Source of the DNA: Anaerolineae bacterium
Lineage (GTDB): Bacteria; Chloroflexota; Anaerolineae; Aggregatilineales; UBA3940
NCBI GenBank assembly: GCA_016928235.1
Contig: JAFGLD010000167.1
Location: 1 to 44,971 of the forward strand
Length of the DNA stretch: 44,971 nt
Reading direction: 5' to 3'
Of the stretch, positions 8,387 through 17,000 are shown piece after piece. The notes beneath the pieces were generated by a model. It was not told the origin of the DNA, made no database searches, and saw nothing but the letters and a program-made list of their open reading frames with translations. The translations under genes were made by a program, and so were the position numbers. Each line of letters begins with the position of its first letter. Position 1 is the stretch's first letter.

Positions 8387-11300
8387 TTATTCATCACGTT
8401 TGAGCACCCACATTGTCAGATCGTCCGATTGGGGCGCATCGCCCACGAAAGCATCGACCTCTGAGAGGACTGCATCGATGATCTGCTGCGCGGACTGACC
8501 AGATACCTTCTTGAGCGTGCTCTTCAATCGGTCCAGACCCCATTCTTCATAGTTGACTCGCATCGCTTCGGTTAAACCGTCGGTGTAGGCTACCAGTGTA
8601 TCGCCGGGCGCCATGGTGATCCGATGTTCTTTCAAGCCCACCCTGGGGATGATGCCAAGCGCAATACCGCCTCTTTGTAGCTCGATTACCTCACGCTTTT
8701 TCTTGCGGATGAGCAGCATGGGGTTGTGCCCTGCGCCGGCATAGACAACCTCATTGGTTAACGGGTCCCATACAGCATAGAGCATGGTGATAAACAGATC
8801 AGTGCGCGAGTCGTTAAAGATCAGTTCGTTGGCGCGTGTCAAGGTGGCTGCCGGTGATGTTCTGTTGATGGCGGCCGCTCGCATCAGTGTTCGGCACATT
8901 GCCATGAACAACGCTGCCGGCACGCCTTTGTCGGCTACATCGGCGATGACCAAACCCCATAGCTCTTCTCGTAGCGGGATGAAATCGTAAAAATCTCCAC
9001 TGACCTGGCGAGCTGCTCGCCAGATTGCAGTCATCTGCCAGCCGGTTTCTTGCGGAGGGGCATCGGGGATGAAGCTGGCCTGGATTTGGTGGGCAACCCG
9101 AAGCTCCTGCTCGAGCTGTGAACGCTCTGCCTGGCTGGCTTGAAGAGCAGCCGCATCAAGCGCTGTGGCCGTTTGGTGTGCAATCCCGATCAGAATGTTG
9201 AACAAGCGCGGCTCAAGTGGTTTGCCTTGATGCGGATCATCGACGATCAATAGACCGACCAACTCATTCTTGGATCTGAGCGGGAAACCGATGATGGATG
9301 AGGCCAGCAGGCAGTTGGCGAGCGATTCCGGAATCGGCAGAGCGTGCCCCTGACCGGCTCCTATCGGCTTGTCGGCATCGAGCAGTTGGGTCAGCATCGG
9401 ATCGGCATCGGCCGGCAGGGGTTCCAGGCTGTTATCTTGCGTTTCGCTACCCGGTAGCAGGTGACAGGCTCTCCGGTAGAACGATCGACTGCCCGGCTCC
9501 CATCGAAAGATCAAGCAGTGACTGACTCCGGCTACCAGCGCGGTCAACCGGGCAATTGTTTCCAGTGTGTTCTCGACCCCAACCTGTGCATTGACCGCCT
9601 CGGCTACTTGCAAGAGAGCCGCGGTTACCCAGGCTTCGGATTGCTGGGCGCTGTAAAGGCGGGCGTTGTTGATTGCTACAGCAGCCTGGTTGGCAAAGGC
9701 GACCACGATCTCCTCATCGACCTTGCTGTAATGGCCAGGACGGTGGTGATCGACGATGAGATACCCAATGAGTTGGCTGCTGACGGTGAGCGGGGCAATG
9801 GTACAGGTGTGCTCCTCCGGCAAAGCCAGCAGATCGTGGTAGACATGGCTGATTGCCTCTCTCAGCCCGGCTTTATCGTCTGAAACCAGGGTTCGGATAG
9901 GAAGTTGGCGCCCAACGATCCCCTCTAGTTTCGAACCCGTGGTTGCCATGACCATCAGCGTGCCGGCACCTTCCTCTGCCAGTAAAATGGCGGCTGCATC
10001 GAGCGTAACGACTTTGCTCAGTCCTTCGAGGATGCGCGCCAGCACCCTGTCGAGATCGAGGTCGGAAGCGATGGTGGCACTGATCTCTCGCAGAGTCTCG
10101 GCCAGATTCCGGCGCCGGCGCTCGTTGGCGTATAAAGAGGCATTGCGAATCGCCACCGCGACCGTATCGGCCAGCGATTGCATCACAGTCAGATCTTCCT
10201 CGGCAAATGCGTTCAGTTGCCGGCTTTGTAGATCGATGATTCCCAGGATGCGTCCTGCCATCTTGATCGGGATCACCATCTCCGAGCGTGTGTCTTCAAG
10301 GCCAGGGCCAGGGCGGTAATCACCGGATTGTGAGACATCGCCGACGATTTCAGATGTGCCGGTCCGGGCTGCCTTGGGGATCAGCCCAGGATCATTGACT
10401 TTGTGAGCCATTTCTTCGTTTTGCCAGTGTGCTTTATGGGGGCCGGTGCCGGCTCGGAACTCCAGATGCCCGTCCTCAGTCAGCAGAAAGATGTGCGATC
10501 TCTCAAAGCCAAAGATATCAGCAATCAGCTCGATAACTTTTGCGAGCAGCTCGTCCAGATCGATCACCGATACGACAGTCTGGCTGACCTTGAACAAAGT
10601 CTCCAGTCGTTGTGCCAGGCGATGTTCAGCGTCGTATGTCTGTGCCTGTTCGACGGCCAGGGCCGCTTGGGCAGCCAGGGTTTCTAGCACGAACACATCT
10701 TCGTTATCGAAGGCATCCACCCGGTCACTCTGCACATCCAGGACACCCAATACGCGGTTTTCCACTTTCAGAGGAAGAGCAATCTCACTGCGAGTCTCAG
10801 GCAGCAGCCTGATCTGGCGGTACCGATCATCTTCGGCAGTGTTGTTAGCGAGCGCGGTTTTGGCTTCTTGGGCTGCCCATCCGACCAAGCCCTTACCGAC
10901 TTCGATGATCGGCATTTTTTGGAAGAATTTCTGGTGGGTGCTCGCGCCGTTCCGGAGTTGATTGTGCTCGCTCACGAAGATGCTGACACAATAGTATCCA
11001 AAGGTTTCTTTCGTCAGTGTCACGATCTGCTTGAACAGGTCGGGTAGCGGCTGAGCCGTCGAGACTTGCGCGGTTACCTGCCCGATCAGATTGAGCTGCT
11101 CGGCGCGGCGTTGAGCTTTCTCGTATAGTTGAGCATTGCGGATGGCCCATGCTACCTGGTTGGCCAGGGCCGTCAGCAGCCGCAGATGTTCGTTGTTGAA
11201 ATGTGCTGTCTGCCTGCTCTGGACTGCGATTATGCCGATAGTTACAGTTCCGGCGATGAGTGGGACGAACAGGCCGGAGTGGGGAGGATCGGCCAGATCG

Positions 11301-11722
11301 AATTCAGGAAAAGCGGGGAGACGATCGCGTTCGGCCTCATAGTTTGCAATCAGAAGAGGCTGCCCTGTATCACGTACCCATCCCACTATTCCTTTATTGG
11401 CTCCTTGGGGGAAGGCTTTCTCTGGGATGCGCCGGCTATCTTGCACCCAGATCTTGACAATGTAGGCATCTCCATCAAAAAGTCCCAGTTGGAAAAGGGG
11501 GGTCGGAACGATCTGGCCAACTTGCCAGTAGACCATCTCGCACAGTGCATCAACGCTTAGTTGGGAACGGAGCAACTGCCGTCCCAGTTCATTAAGATGG
11601 GATAGCTCTGCCCCTCCTGTTCCGGCACGCTTCTGCCCCATGCGGAACGCATACCAGATTGCCATGGTCATGGAAGCTGAGCAGACAGCTACTATAATCC
11701 AGAAAATTGGAGTTGTACCCAT
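8387..11722 (-). CDS. Multi-GAF sensor with SpoIIE/RsbU-type PP2C phosphatase
   Basis: A 1111-residue signalling phosphatase. Residues 6-27 are a membrane anchor. About five GAF domains follow, roughly at 50-195, 210-360, 375-525, 545-695 and 710-865; these bind small ligands or sense redox state. The SpoIIE domain occupies about 885-1108 and has the metal-binding motifs SGDFYDF, ADVADKGVPAALF, AGAGHNPML, YTDGLTEA and SDDLTMWVL, so it should be active. Proteins of this type dephosphorylate STAS antagonists, and two STAS genes lie directly upstream on the same strand (66 bp and further), which makes the target plain by context. The start at ATG 11722 has a weak ribosome site. It is the last gene of the three-gene operon, ending at the terminator hairpin at 8348-8375. 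Confidence 0.93.
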   Translation of the reverse strand: MGTTPIFWIIVAVCSASMTMAIWYAFRMGQKRAGTGGAELSHLNELGRQLLRSQLSVDALCEMVYWQVGQIVPTPLFQLGLFDGDAYIVKIWVQDSRRIPEKAFPQGANKGIVGWVRDTGQPLLIANYEAERDRLPAFPEFDLADPPHSGLFVPLIAGTVTIGIIAVQSRQTAHFNNEHLRLLTALANQVAWAIRNAQLYEKAQRRAEQLNLIGQVTAQVSTAQPLPDLFKQIVTLTKETFGYYCVSIFVSEHNQLRNGASTHQKFFQKMPIIEVGKGLVGWAAQEAKTALANNTAEDDRYRQIRLLPETRSEIALPLKVENRVLGVLDVQSDRVDAFDNEDVFVLETLAAQAALAVEQAQTYDAEHRLAQRLETLFKVSQTVVSVIDLDELLAKVIELIADIFGFERSHIFLLTEDGHLEFRAGTGPHKAHWQNEEMAHKVNDPGLIPKAARTGTSEIVGDVSQSGDYRPGPGLEDTRSEMVIPIKMAGRILGIIDLQSRQLNAFAEEDLTVMQSLADTVAVAIRNASLYANERRRRNLAETLREISATIASDLDLDRVLARILEGLSKVVTLDAAAILLAEEGAGTLMVMATTGSKLEGIVGRQLPIRTLVSDDKAGLREAISHVYHDLLALPEEHTCTIAPLTVSSQLIGYLIVDHHRPGHYSKVDEEIVVAFANQAAVAINNARLYSAQQSEAWVTAALLQVAEAVNAQVGVENTLETIARLTALVAGVSHCLIFRWEPGSRSFYRRACHLLPGSETQDNSLEPLPADADPMLTQLLDADKPIGAGQGHALPIPESLANCLLASSIIGFPLRSKNELVGLLIVDDPHQGKPLEPRLFNILIGIAHQTATALDAAALQASQAERSQLEQELRVAHQIQASFIPDAPPQETGWQMTAIWRAARQVSGDFYDFIPLREELWGLVIADVADKGVPAALFMAMCRTLMRAAAINRTSPAATLTRANELIFNDSRTDLFITMLYAVWDPLTNEVVYAGAGHNPMLLIRKKKREVIELQRGGIALGIIPRVGLKEHRITMAPGDTLVAYTDGLTEAMRVNYEEWGLDRLKSTLKKVSGQSAQQIIDAVLSEVDAFVGDAPQSDDLTMWVLKRDE

Positions 11723-11788
11723 AGAAATCTTCGCATTGGCAGTTGCCTGATATGTACAGAGACAAAAGTCCGGCTGTCGGCCATTGAA

Positions 11789-12586
11789 TCACTTTTTCGA
11801 TATTTTCTGTTCGGACATGGCAGATAATGCGGCGTTTTGCGATGGGTGAATGGTGAATATCTGCGTAAAGCCAACTGTTTCAAAGACAGAAAGAACTTGC
11901 GGATTAATATTGCATAAAGCAAGTGCGCCATTGTTGTTATCCGCTTGACGCCAGGCTGAAGCAAGCGCCTTAAGCCCTCGGCTCGATATATAAGAGACTT
12001 GTGCCATATCGACCAGGATCCAGAAGCGCCCTTGCTGAAGCAGATCGATCAGGGTGTTTTCTAGCTCGGGTGCTGTAGTGGCATCGAGGCGGTCATATGG
12101 TTGGATAAGCCAGATATCTTGCGGCATCTGTTGGATCTGAATACTCTGCGGAGGGGTAGCCTGGGGTGCGCTGCTCTTTTTCATCGTCAGCTTGTTTCCT
12201 CCCTGTGCAAACTCAAACTGTACATCGTCCATCAGATGACGCATCAGGTGGAGCCCAATACCACCTGGCCGAATATCTTGCAGGCTGGCCCCGATCTTTG
12301 GAACTGGAACTTTGTCCGGATCAAATGGCTTGCCATGATCGATGATTTGGAATGTGCAGCTACCCGGCTCGACGAAACACGTGATCTCGATGTTGCCGAC
12401 ATTTTTCTCGCCATAGGCATGTTCGATGATGTTTGTGCAGGCTTCATCGACCGCCATCTGGCAGTGAAAGACGGCATCCTGATCCAGTAGAGCCGCTTTT
12501 GCTGCCTCAGCGGCAAACTGTGTGATGGTTGGGATGCTGTCATACCCATAGCGTCCCAGGACGGTCAGTTGACGTATCTCTTGCAT
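11789..12586 (-). CDS. Fusion of anti-sigma-type HATPase kinase and STAS antagonist
   Basis: A 265-residue fusion. Residues 1-137 are an RsbW/SpoIIAB-like GHKL kinase: the N box AVDEACTNIIEHAY with E48 and N52, the IIDHGKPFDP box with D83 and G85, and the GGIGLHLMR box. Residues 153-262 are a STAS domain with the acceptor motif YISSRGL at 199-205 (Ser201/Ser202). The linker is rich in P and Q. In classical partner switching the kinase and its STAS substrate are separate proteins; here both are in one chain beside another STAS gene and a SpoIIE phosphatase. The ATG start at 12586 lies 30 bp after the STAS gene. No sigma factor gene is adjacent, so the final output could be a sigma factor elsewhere or another target such as an enzyme. 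Confidence 0.92.
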   Translation of the reverse strand: MQEIRQLTVLGRYGYDSIPTITQFAAEAAKAALLDQDAVFHCQMAVDEACTNIIEHAYGEKNVGNIEITCFVEPGSCTFQIIDHGKPFDPDKVPVPKIGASLQDIRPGGIGLHLMRHLMDDVQFEFAQGGNKLTMKKSSAPQATPPQSIQIQQMPQDIWLIQPYDRLDATTAPELENTLIDLLQQGRFWILVDMAQVSYISSRGLKALASAWRQADNNNGALALCNINPQVLSVFETVGFTQIFTIHPSQNAALSAMSEQKISKK

Positions 12587-12616
12587 GACAGAGGGTTTCC
12601 GTTTGGGGGTACGATT

Positions 12617-12949
12617 CTAGAAACTGCCGACCGCCAGAACCTGTGTCTCGAATACTTGAAACAACGCATCAAGTCCGGCCAGCTCCAACACATCTTGTAT
12701 TCGCGGAGGCAGCGAACATAGTCGCAGGTCACCATCGTCATTCTTGACTCGCTTAAGCGCCCCGACCAACTCGCGTAGCCCACCACTGCTGAGGTAGTCT
12801 ACTTTCTCGAGATCGACCACTATGTTTAGTGTGCCAGCATCGATCCGAGCATTGAGGGCATCGCCCAGCTGATTGGCGTTGCTGCTGTCAATGCGACCGG
12901 AGATTGTGAACAAGGTAGCCCGGTTCATCTCAGTGACACTGATCTCCAT
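12617..12949 (-). CDS. STAS domain anti-sigma factor antagonist (RsbV/SpoIIAA-like)
   Basis: A 110-residue single-domain STAS protein. It begins MEISVTEMNRATLFTISGRI and carries the phosphorylation loop VDLEKVDYLSSGGL at 45-58; by alignment with RsbV, Ser55 is the probable acceptor. Unphosphorylated, such proteins capture an anti-sigma kinase; phosphorylated, they release it. The start at 12949 is supported by AAGGAG nine bases upstream; a longer reading frame exists but has no ribosome site. It is the first gene of the operon that continues with the kinase-STAS fusion and the SpoIIE phosphatase. Its promoter must lie in the 130 bp before tRNA-Pro, whose promoter points the other way. Confidence 0.95.
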   Translation of the reverse strand: MEISVTEMNRATLFTISGRIDSSNANQLGDALNARIDAGTLNIVVDLEKVDYLSSGGLRELVGALKRVKNDDGDLRLCSLPPRIQDVLELAGLDALFQVFETQVLAVGSF

Positions 12950-13039
12950 CGGTAGACTCTCCTTTTGGTGGTGAATGTGTGTTTTGAACTGATGGTGGGG
13001 ATTATACCATTCAATGGCCCGGTGTCCACGTGCGAATTT

Positions 13040-13068
13040 TTGCCGCTGGTTCAATTTGGTAGTATACT
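13040..13068 (+). promoter_or_regulatory. Promoter of tRNA-Pro
   Basis: TTGCCG (13040-13045) and TATACT (13063-13068) are separated by exactly 17 bp. Initiation would fall near 13075, six bases before the mature tRNA. Confidence 0.6.
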
Positions 13069-13080
13069 CTTCCTAGGTAG

Positions 13081-13155
13081 CGGGGCGTGGCGCAGATTGG
13101 CTAGCGTGCTACAATGGGGTTGTAGAGGTCGTCGGTTCAAATCCGACCGCCCCGA
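13081..13155 (+). tRNA. tRNA-Pro (anticodon GGG)
   Basis: The acceptor stem CGGGGCG pairs with CGCCCCG; C1-G72 and discriminator A73 are typical of bacterial tRNA-Pro. The anticodon stem CTACA/TGTAG encloses ATGGGGT with anticodon GGG, and the T arm is GTCGG/CCGAC around TTCAAAT. CCA is not encoded, unlike the tRNA-Arg at 3317, so it must be added by the CCA enzyme. It decodes CCC and CCU. Confidence 0.95.
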
Positions 13156-13165
13156 CTGACAAAAC

Positions 13166-13200
13166 AAGACCCACTGAGAAAAACGGTGGGTCTTTTGTTT
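13166..13200 (+). terminator. Intrinsic terminator after tRNA-Pro
   Basis: AAGACCCAC (13166-13174) and GTGGGTCTT (13186-13194) form a nine-pair stem followed by TTGTTTT. It starts 11 bases after the tRNA 3' end. Confidence 0.85.
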
Positions 13201-13215
13201 TGTGGAGTAGGGGGG

Positions 13216-13270
13216 CTAGTGTTTCGTGGCATAAGTAAGCCGTCAGTTATGATCACATGCGAAACACTAG
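13216..13270. repeat. 55-bp palindromic repeat, copy A
   Basis: CTAGTGTTTCG (13216-13226) is perfectly complemented at 13260-13270. The inside contains AAGTAAGCC, similar to AAGTAAACCC in two copies at 30577-30630 and 30687-30740. Its right end supplies the TAG stop codon of the SCP2 gene on the minus strand. Confidence 0.7.
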
Positions 13271-13587
13271 GCAAGCAAATTCTGAAGCTTCATGGCTAAC
13301 GCCATATCTCCCTCGATCTTGACTCGCCCTTGCATAAAGGCGCTCACTGCGCTCAACTCGTTGTTGACAATTGCCAACATATCTTGGGCCGTGCAGGTGA
13401 CTGTCATCGAAGGCTGGGAGAGGGTTCCCTTTTCGACAGTCAGCTTGCCGTCAGTGATGGTGGTATGCCATTGACCACCACCATCCCCAGTGATGTTGAA
13501 TTGGAGTGATGCATTCTCCGGCCCCCAGGCCGCCGGATCGAATCGCTTTGGGATCTCCGCGAATAGCTCTTGAATGCTGCTGGGCAT
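13267..13587 (-). CDS. SCP2 sterol-binding domain protein
   Basis: A 106-residue single SCP2-like domain. The family pattern is visible: AAWGPENASLQFNITG at the start, WHTTITDGKLTVEKG in the middle, PSMTVTCTAQDMLAIVN, then a helix with FMQGRVKIEGDMALAMKLQ at the end. SCP2 domains bind lipids such as fatty acyl-CoA or sterols in a hydrophobic tunnel; in bacteria the ligand is usually unknown. ATG 13587 has AGGAG eight bases upstream; in-frame codons further upstream have no such site. The gene ends inside the palindromic repeat at 13216-13270 and is convergent with tRNA-Pro. It seems to stand alone. Confidence 0.9.
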   Translation of the reverse strand: MPSSIQELFAEIPKRFDPAAWGPENASLQFNITGDGGGQWHTTITDGKLTVEKGTLSQPSMTVTCTAQDMLAIVNNELSAVSAFMQGRVKIEGDMALAMKLQNLLA

Positions 13588-14017
13588 ATCTTGTTCTCCT
13601 GAATGAGATAAAAAAGAGGTAATGGACATGCTCCTGCCGGGAGCTTGACTGCTTATTATGTTACCTTCTAAGCCCGAATTTCGCACTTGGTGTGACAGTC
13701 TTTGGTGATCAGTTTTCAGTGATCGACGATTAAACGACATCGACGTGAACAGTTTTTAGCCTCCAATTGCAAGTCTCTGACGTATGTTGATTGAGATGTG
13801 CCAACGTGTCAACGCCTACGCCAACAGATAATCTTTTACCATAACGAGAACTATACAATGTGCGTTGACTGGGAGCTGTTCGGCAAGTTGTAAGTTGGCC
13901 TGATGGAATGCAAAAACTATAATGCGGTGTGCATGTTCATCTGTTTTCCGGCTGATATGATCAGCCTCATCTCATAGTCCACTTTCTGTCAGGTATGAAC
14001 TGATTTTAGGGAGCAAC
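13588..14017. other. Intergenic region between divergent SCP2 and giant repeat-protein genes
   Basis: No gene is supported. A short repeat built from GTGATCAGTTTTCAGTGATC (13705-13724) also occurs, longer, at 36034-36066. The ribosome site AGGGAG for the next gene lies at its right end. Promoters of both flanking genes should be here but I see no convincing pair. Confidence 0.4.
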
Positions 14018-17000
14018 ATGAAATCTAAGACAATTGAGTCTGCTTATGAAGGATTCCTCGATGCGGAGGTTTCCCTTGATACGTTCCTGTCACTCGAGAT
14101 CACCAAAATCGACAACGACATATTTGCTGCTCTTCAGAAGAGCGCCTGGTCGACGCCGCAGGGCATTGAACAACTGGTGTTATTCTCCGAACATCTCTCT
14201 TCGCCGATGCTGCGCGAGCGGCTTATTGCCAACATGTACTCACATGCCAAAAACTACGAGAAAGCCATCGAGTGGGCGGTGAAGGCGATGGAAGTTGCTC
14301 CACGCTGGGACATGGAGACATGTGTCAACATCTTCAACACACTGGCCTGGAACCTGTATCTGGCAGGGCGATACGAAGAGGCGAAGAAGTGGGGTGAGAT
14401 CGGACTGGCCTATAACCCATTCTTTCCATACCTGGTCGGTACGCTCTGCGAGGTCTACTTTGCTCTTGGCAAGCACGATAAGGCCGAGAGCTTCTACAAA
14501 TGGCTGAAGCAAAGTGGCTATTCGGGAGCATGGGGCGAGTACAAATCAAACCCCGCATACCAGGATGTCGAACCCTACCAGCCATCTAGTGTAAATAGGG
14601 TGAAGCTCACAGATGCTGACCTCTACAAAGTCCTGGTGAGCCAGGAGCATTTCTCCAATCGACCTGTGGAGGTCAAGCAGGTCAATCTGGCAGTCTCGTT
14701 GCTGGCTGCCGGTCGGGTTGCATCGGCGATGGCAGTCAGCCAGATGATAACGGTAGAGGGTATCATGCGTATCCAGGGTAGGGTGATCGGCCGGCATTGC
14801 CAGGGGTTGTTGCCCGAAGAACAGGTGAAAGAAATCGCTGCCGGGAAGGGGATCTATGCGCTGAAGCCCGACAACCGGGTCAAGGCCATCAAGAAATGCA
14901 GAAAGAATGGCGAGGTCGATGCGCTGTGGCACCTGGTCTTTGACCCTGACTATGACGTCAGCATGTATGCCTGTGAAGCCTTACTTGAGATGGAAGTCCG
15001 CGGCGAGCTAAAGTTCTATCTCGATCTGGCTAAGGAATGGGAGTACAAGACCGGAAAGAGCATCGTCCACAGCGGGGCGCCCAAGCCTTACGATCTGGCG
15101 GATGTGGCTGGCAAAGCAGTCATCAAGCTGCGTGGCGTACCGCTGATCGAGAAGATCATCGAGGATATTCAGAATGGCACCTCTGATATCAGTATCGCTA
15201 TCCCTCAGCCTGTTGCCAAAGACATCCTCGATACGCTGACCATGCCGGGTAGTCTGCCTCTATCGCCCTCACTGAGGAGGTTCCTGGAATTTGACGGCTC
15301 GTGGCTTGCCAGAAGCACCGATTTGTATACCCATTCCTCACAGCCTGACTTCGAAGCCATCACAGTGGCACGAGCCGTCAAGGAAAACCTTGATCCGGAC
15401 TATTTCTGGCAGTGTTTTACCTATCTTCCTGAGCCCCTGCCGCAGGCCAAATGTATGCCACTCGTGACGGGGTGTGAGACCATGCGGGTATTGTTCCTGG
15501 CCAAGCCTGATGCGTTTGGCGAGTATCCGATCCTCGACCTGGACATCGATGACACGCCTACTATCTATCTCGACGCCTGTGGATTGGATGTGTGGCTGGC
15601 AAGGGAATCGGGCTTGATCGAAGATCCTGAGATCGAGTATCAGAATGATATGAGGGCATGCCGGCGCCGCTTGTTTGGTAAGCACGACGAGCTTTGGTGT
15701 GATTCTTATGGCGAGGATGAGCTAGACGCTGATGGGAATAGTGAGCCGGCAGAGGAAGAACCAGTCCGTAGGCAGCCCCCGCTGCAGAAGGCCACCACTG
15801 TAAAGCCTGAGGTATTGGCAGCCATGCCCGCCGAGAAGCTGACCGATGCTTTTATCGAGGCACTCGATGGGGATAATGAGGCGCTGGCAACCCAGGTTCT
15901 GGATGAGCTTGTGGGGCGTTTTCCAGAAGACGACACATGGAAAAGGATGGCGCTGAACAGTGCTGTATGGGATGGCGAGACCGATTTCGTCAGGCGGCTG
16001 ATCGAGCTGGGGGCCGATCCCAACCTGCAAAACAGCACCTATGGCCCGATGGTCGTCATGGCCAGCTCGTGGCGGGATTTTGAGCTGCTCAAAGTGTTGG
16101 TTGAGGCTGGAGCTGATTTGAATGTGCCGGACAAGAGAGGCCAGACAGCACTTGGGGGGGCTTGCGAGAATAAGCGGGTTGATGTGGTGAAGTACTATCT
16201 TGAGCATGGCGCAAATCCGGCTTCCTCAGACATGCCGCTCAAGCGGGCCTGCAATTTCTTTTATGACAATATTCCCAATATCATCGACAAGACCATCGAA
16301 ACCTGCGAAATGCTGATTGCTGCTGGCGCTGACGTGAACCAGGGCTTTAAGACCGGTCAGACGGCTCTTTTGGAAGCTATTCGATTCGACCGGTCCAGAG
16401 TGGTCGAGTATCTTCTATCGCAAGGCGCCGATGTCAACCTGCTAGACTGGCATGGGGATAATGCTCTGCAATCTGCCTGGCGCGAGAACAAGATGGATTG
16501 TTTTGAGGTGCTGCTCAAGACCAATGCTCATCATGACCTGAGAAACGAGGACGGCTGGTGCCTGGCTGATGTCTATCAAGATGAAACCTGCCAATTGCCC
16601 AAAGTCTTGAATGTCCGCCTCTATGAAACGGACAAAGAGCAGAAGATCAACTTCAGGCTTAAAGCATTGTTGAAAAACAAATATGCTGCACGTATCGATA
16701 TCATGTATGGATCGCCACTTTTGGTGAAGATGGAGGAATATGGCCTCATAGGCAGTGATCTCTTTGCGCCCCACTTCTCGCAAGTCTATTGGGAGGATGA
16801 CGCATCACGAGCCGAGAGAAATGAAGACAAGAAGGCCAACAACGAACCCCAGGCTGTCGATGAAGTCATTGGAACCTATACTGTCAGGGGTATCGCAGCC
16901 AGTGCATTCTCGAATTGGCTGCTCACCTTCTTCAATTCTCTGGCAGTCACGATGGAGCTGGAGATTGTTGCTGAGCCGATTGCTGGTGAACGCATTGCCA

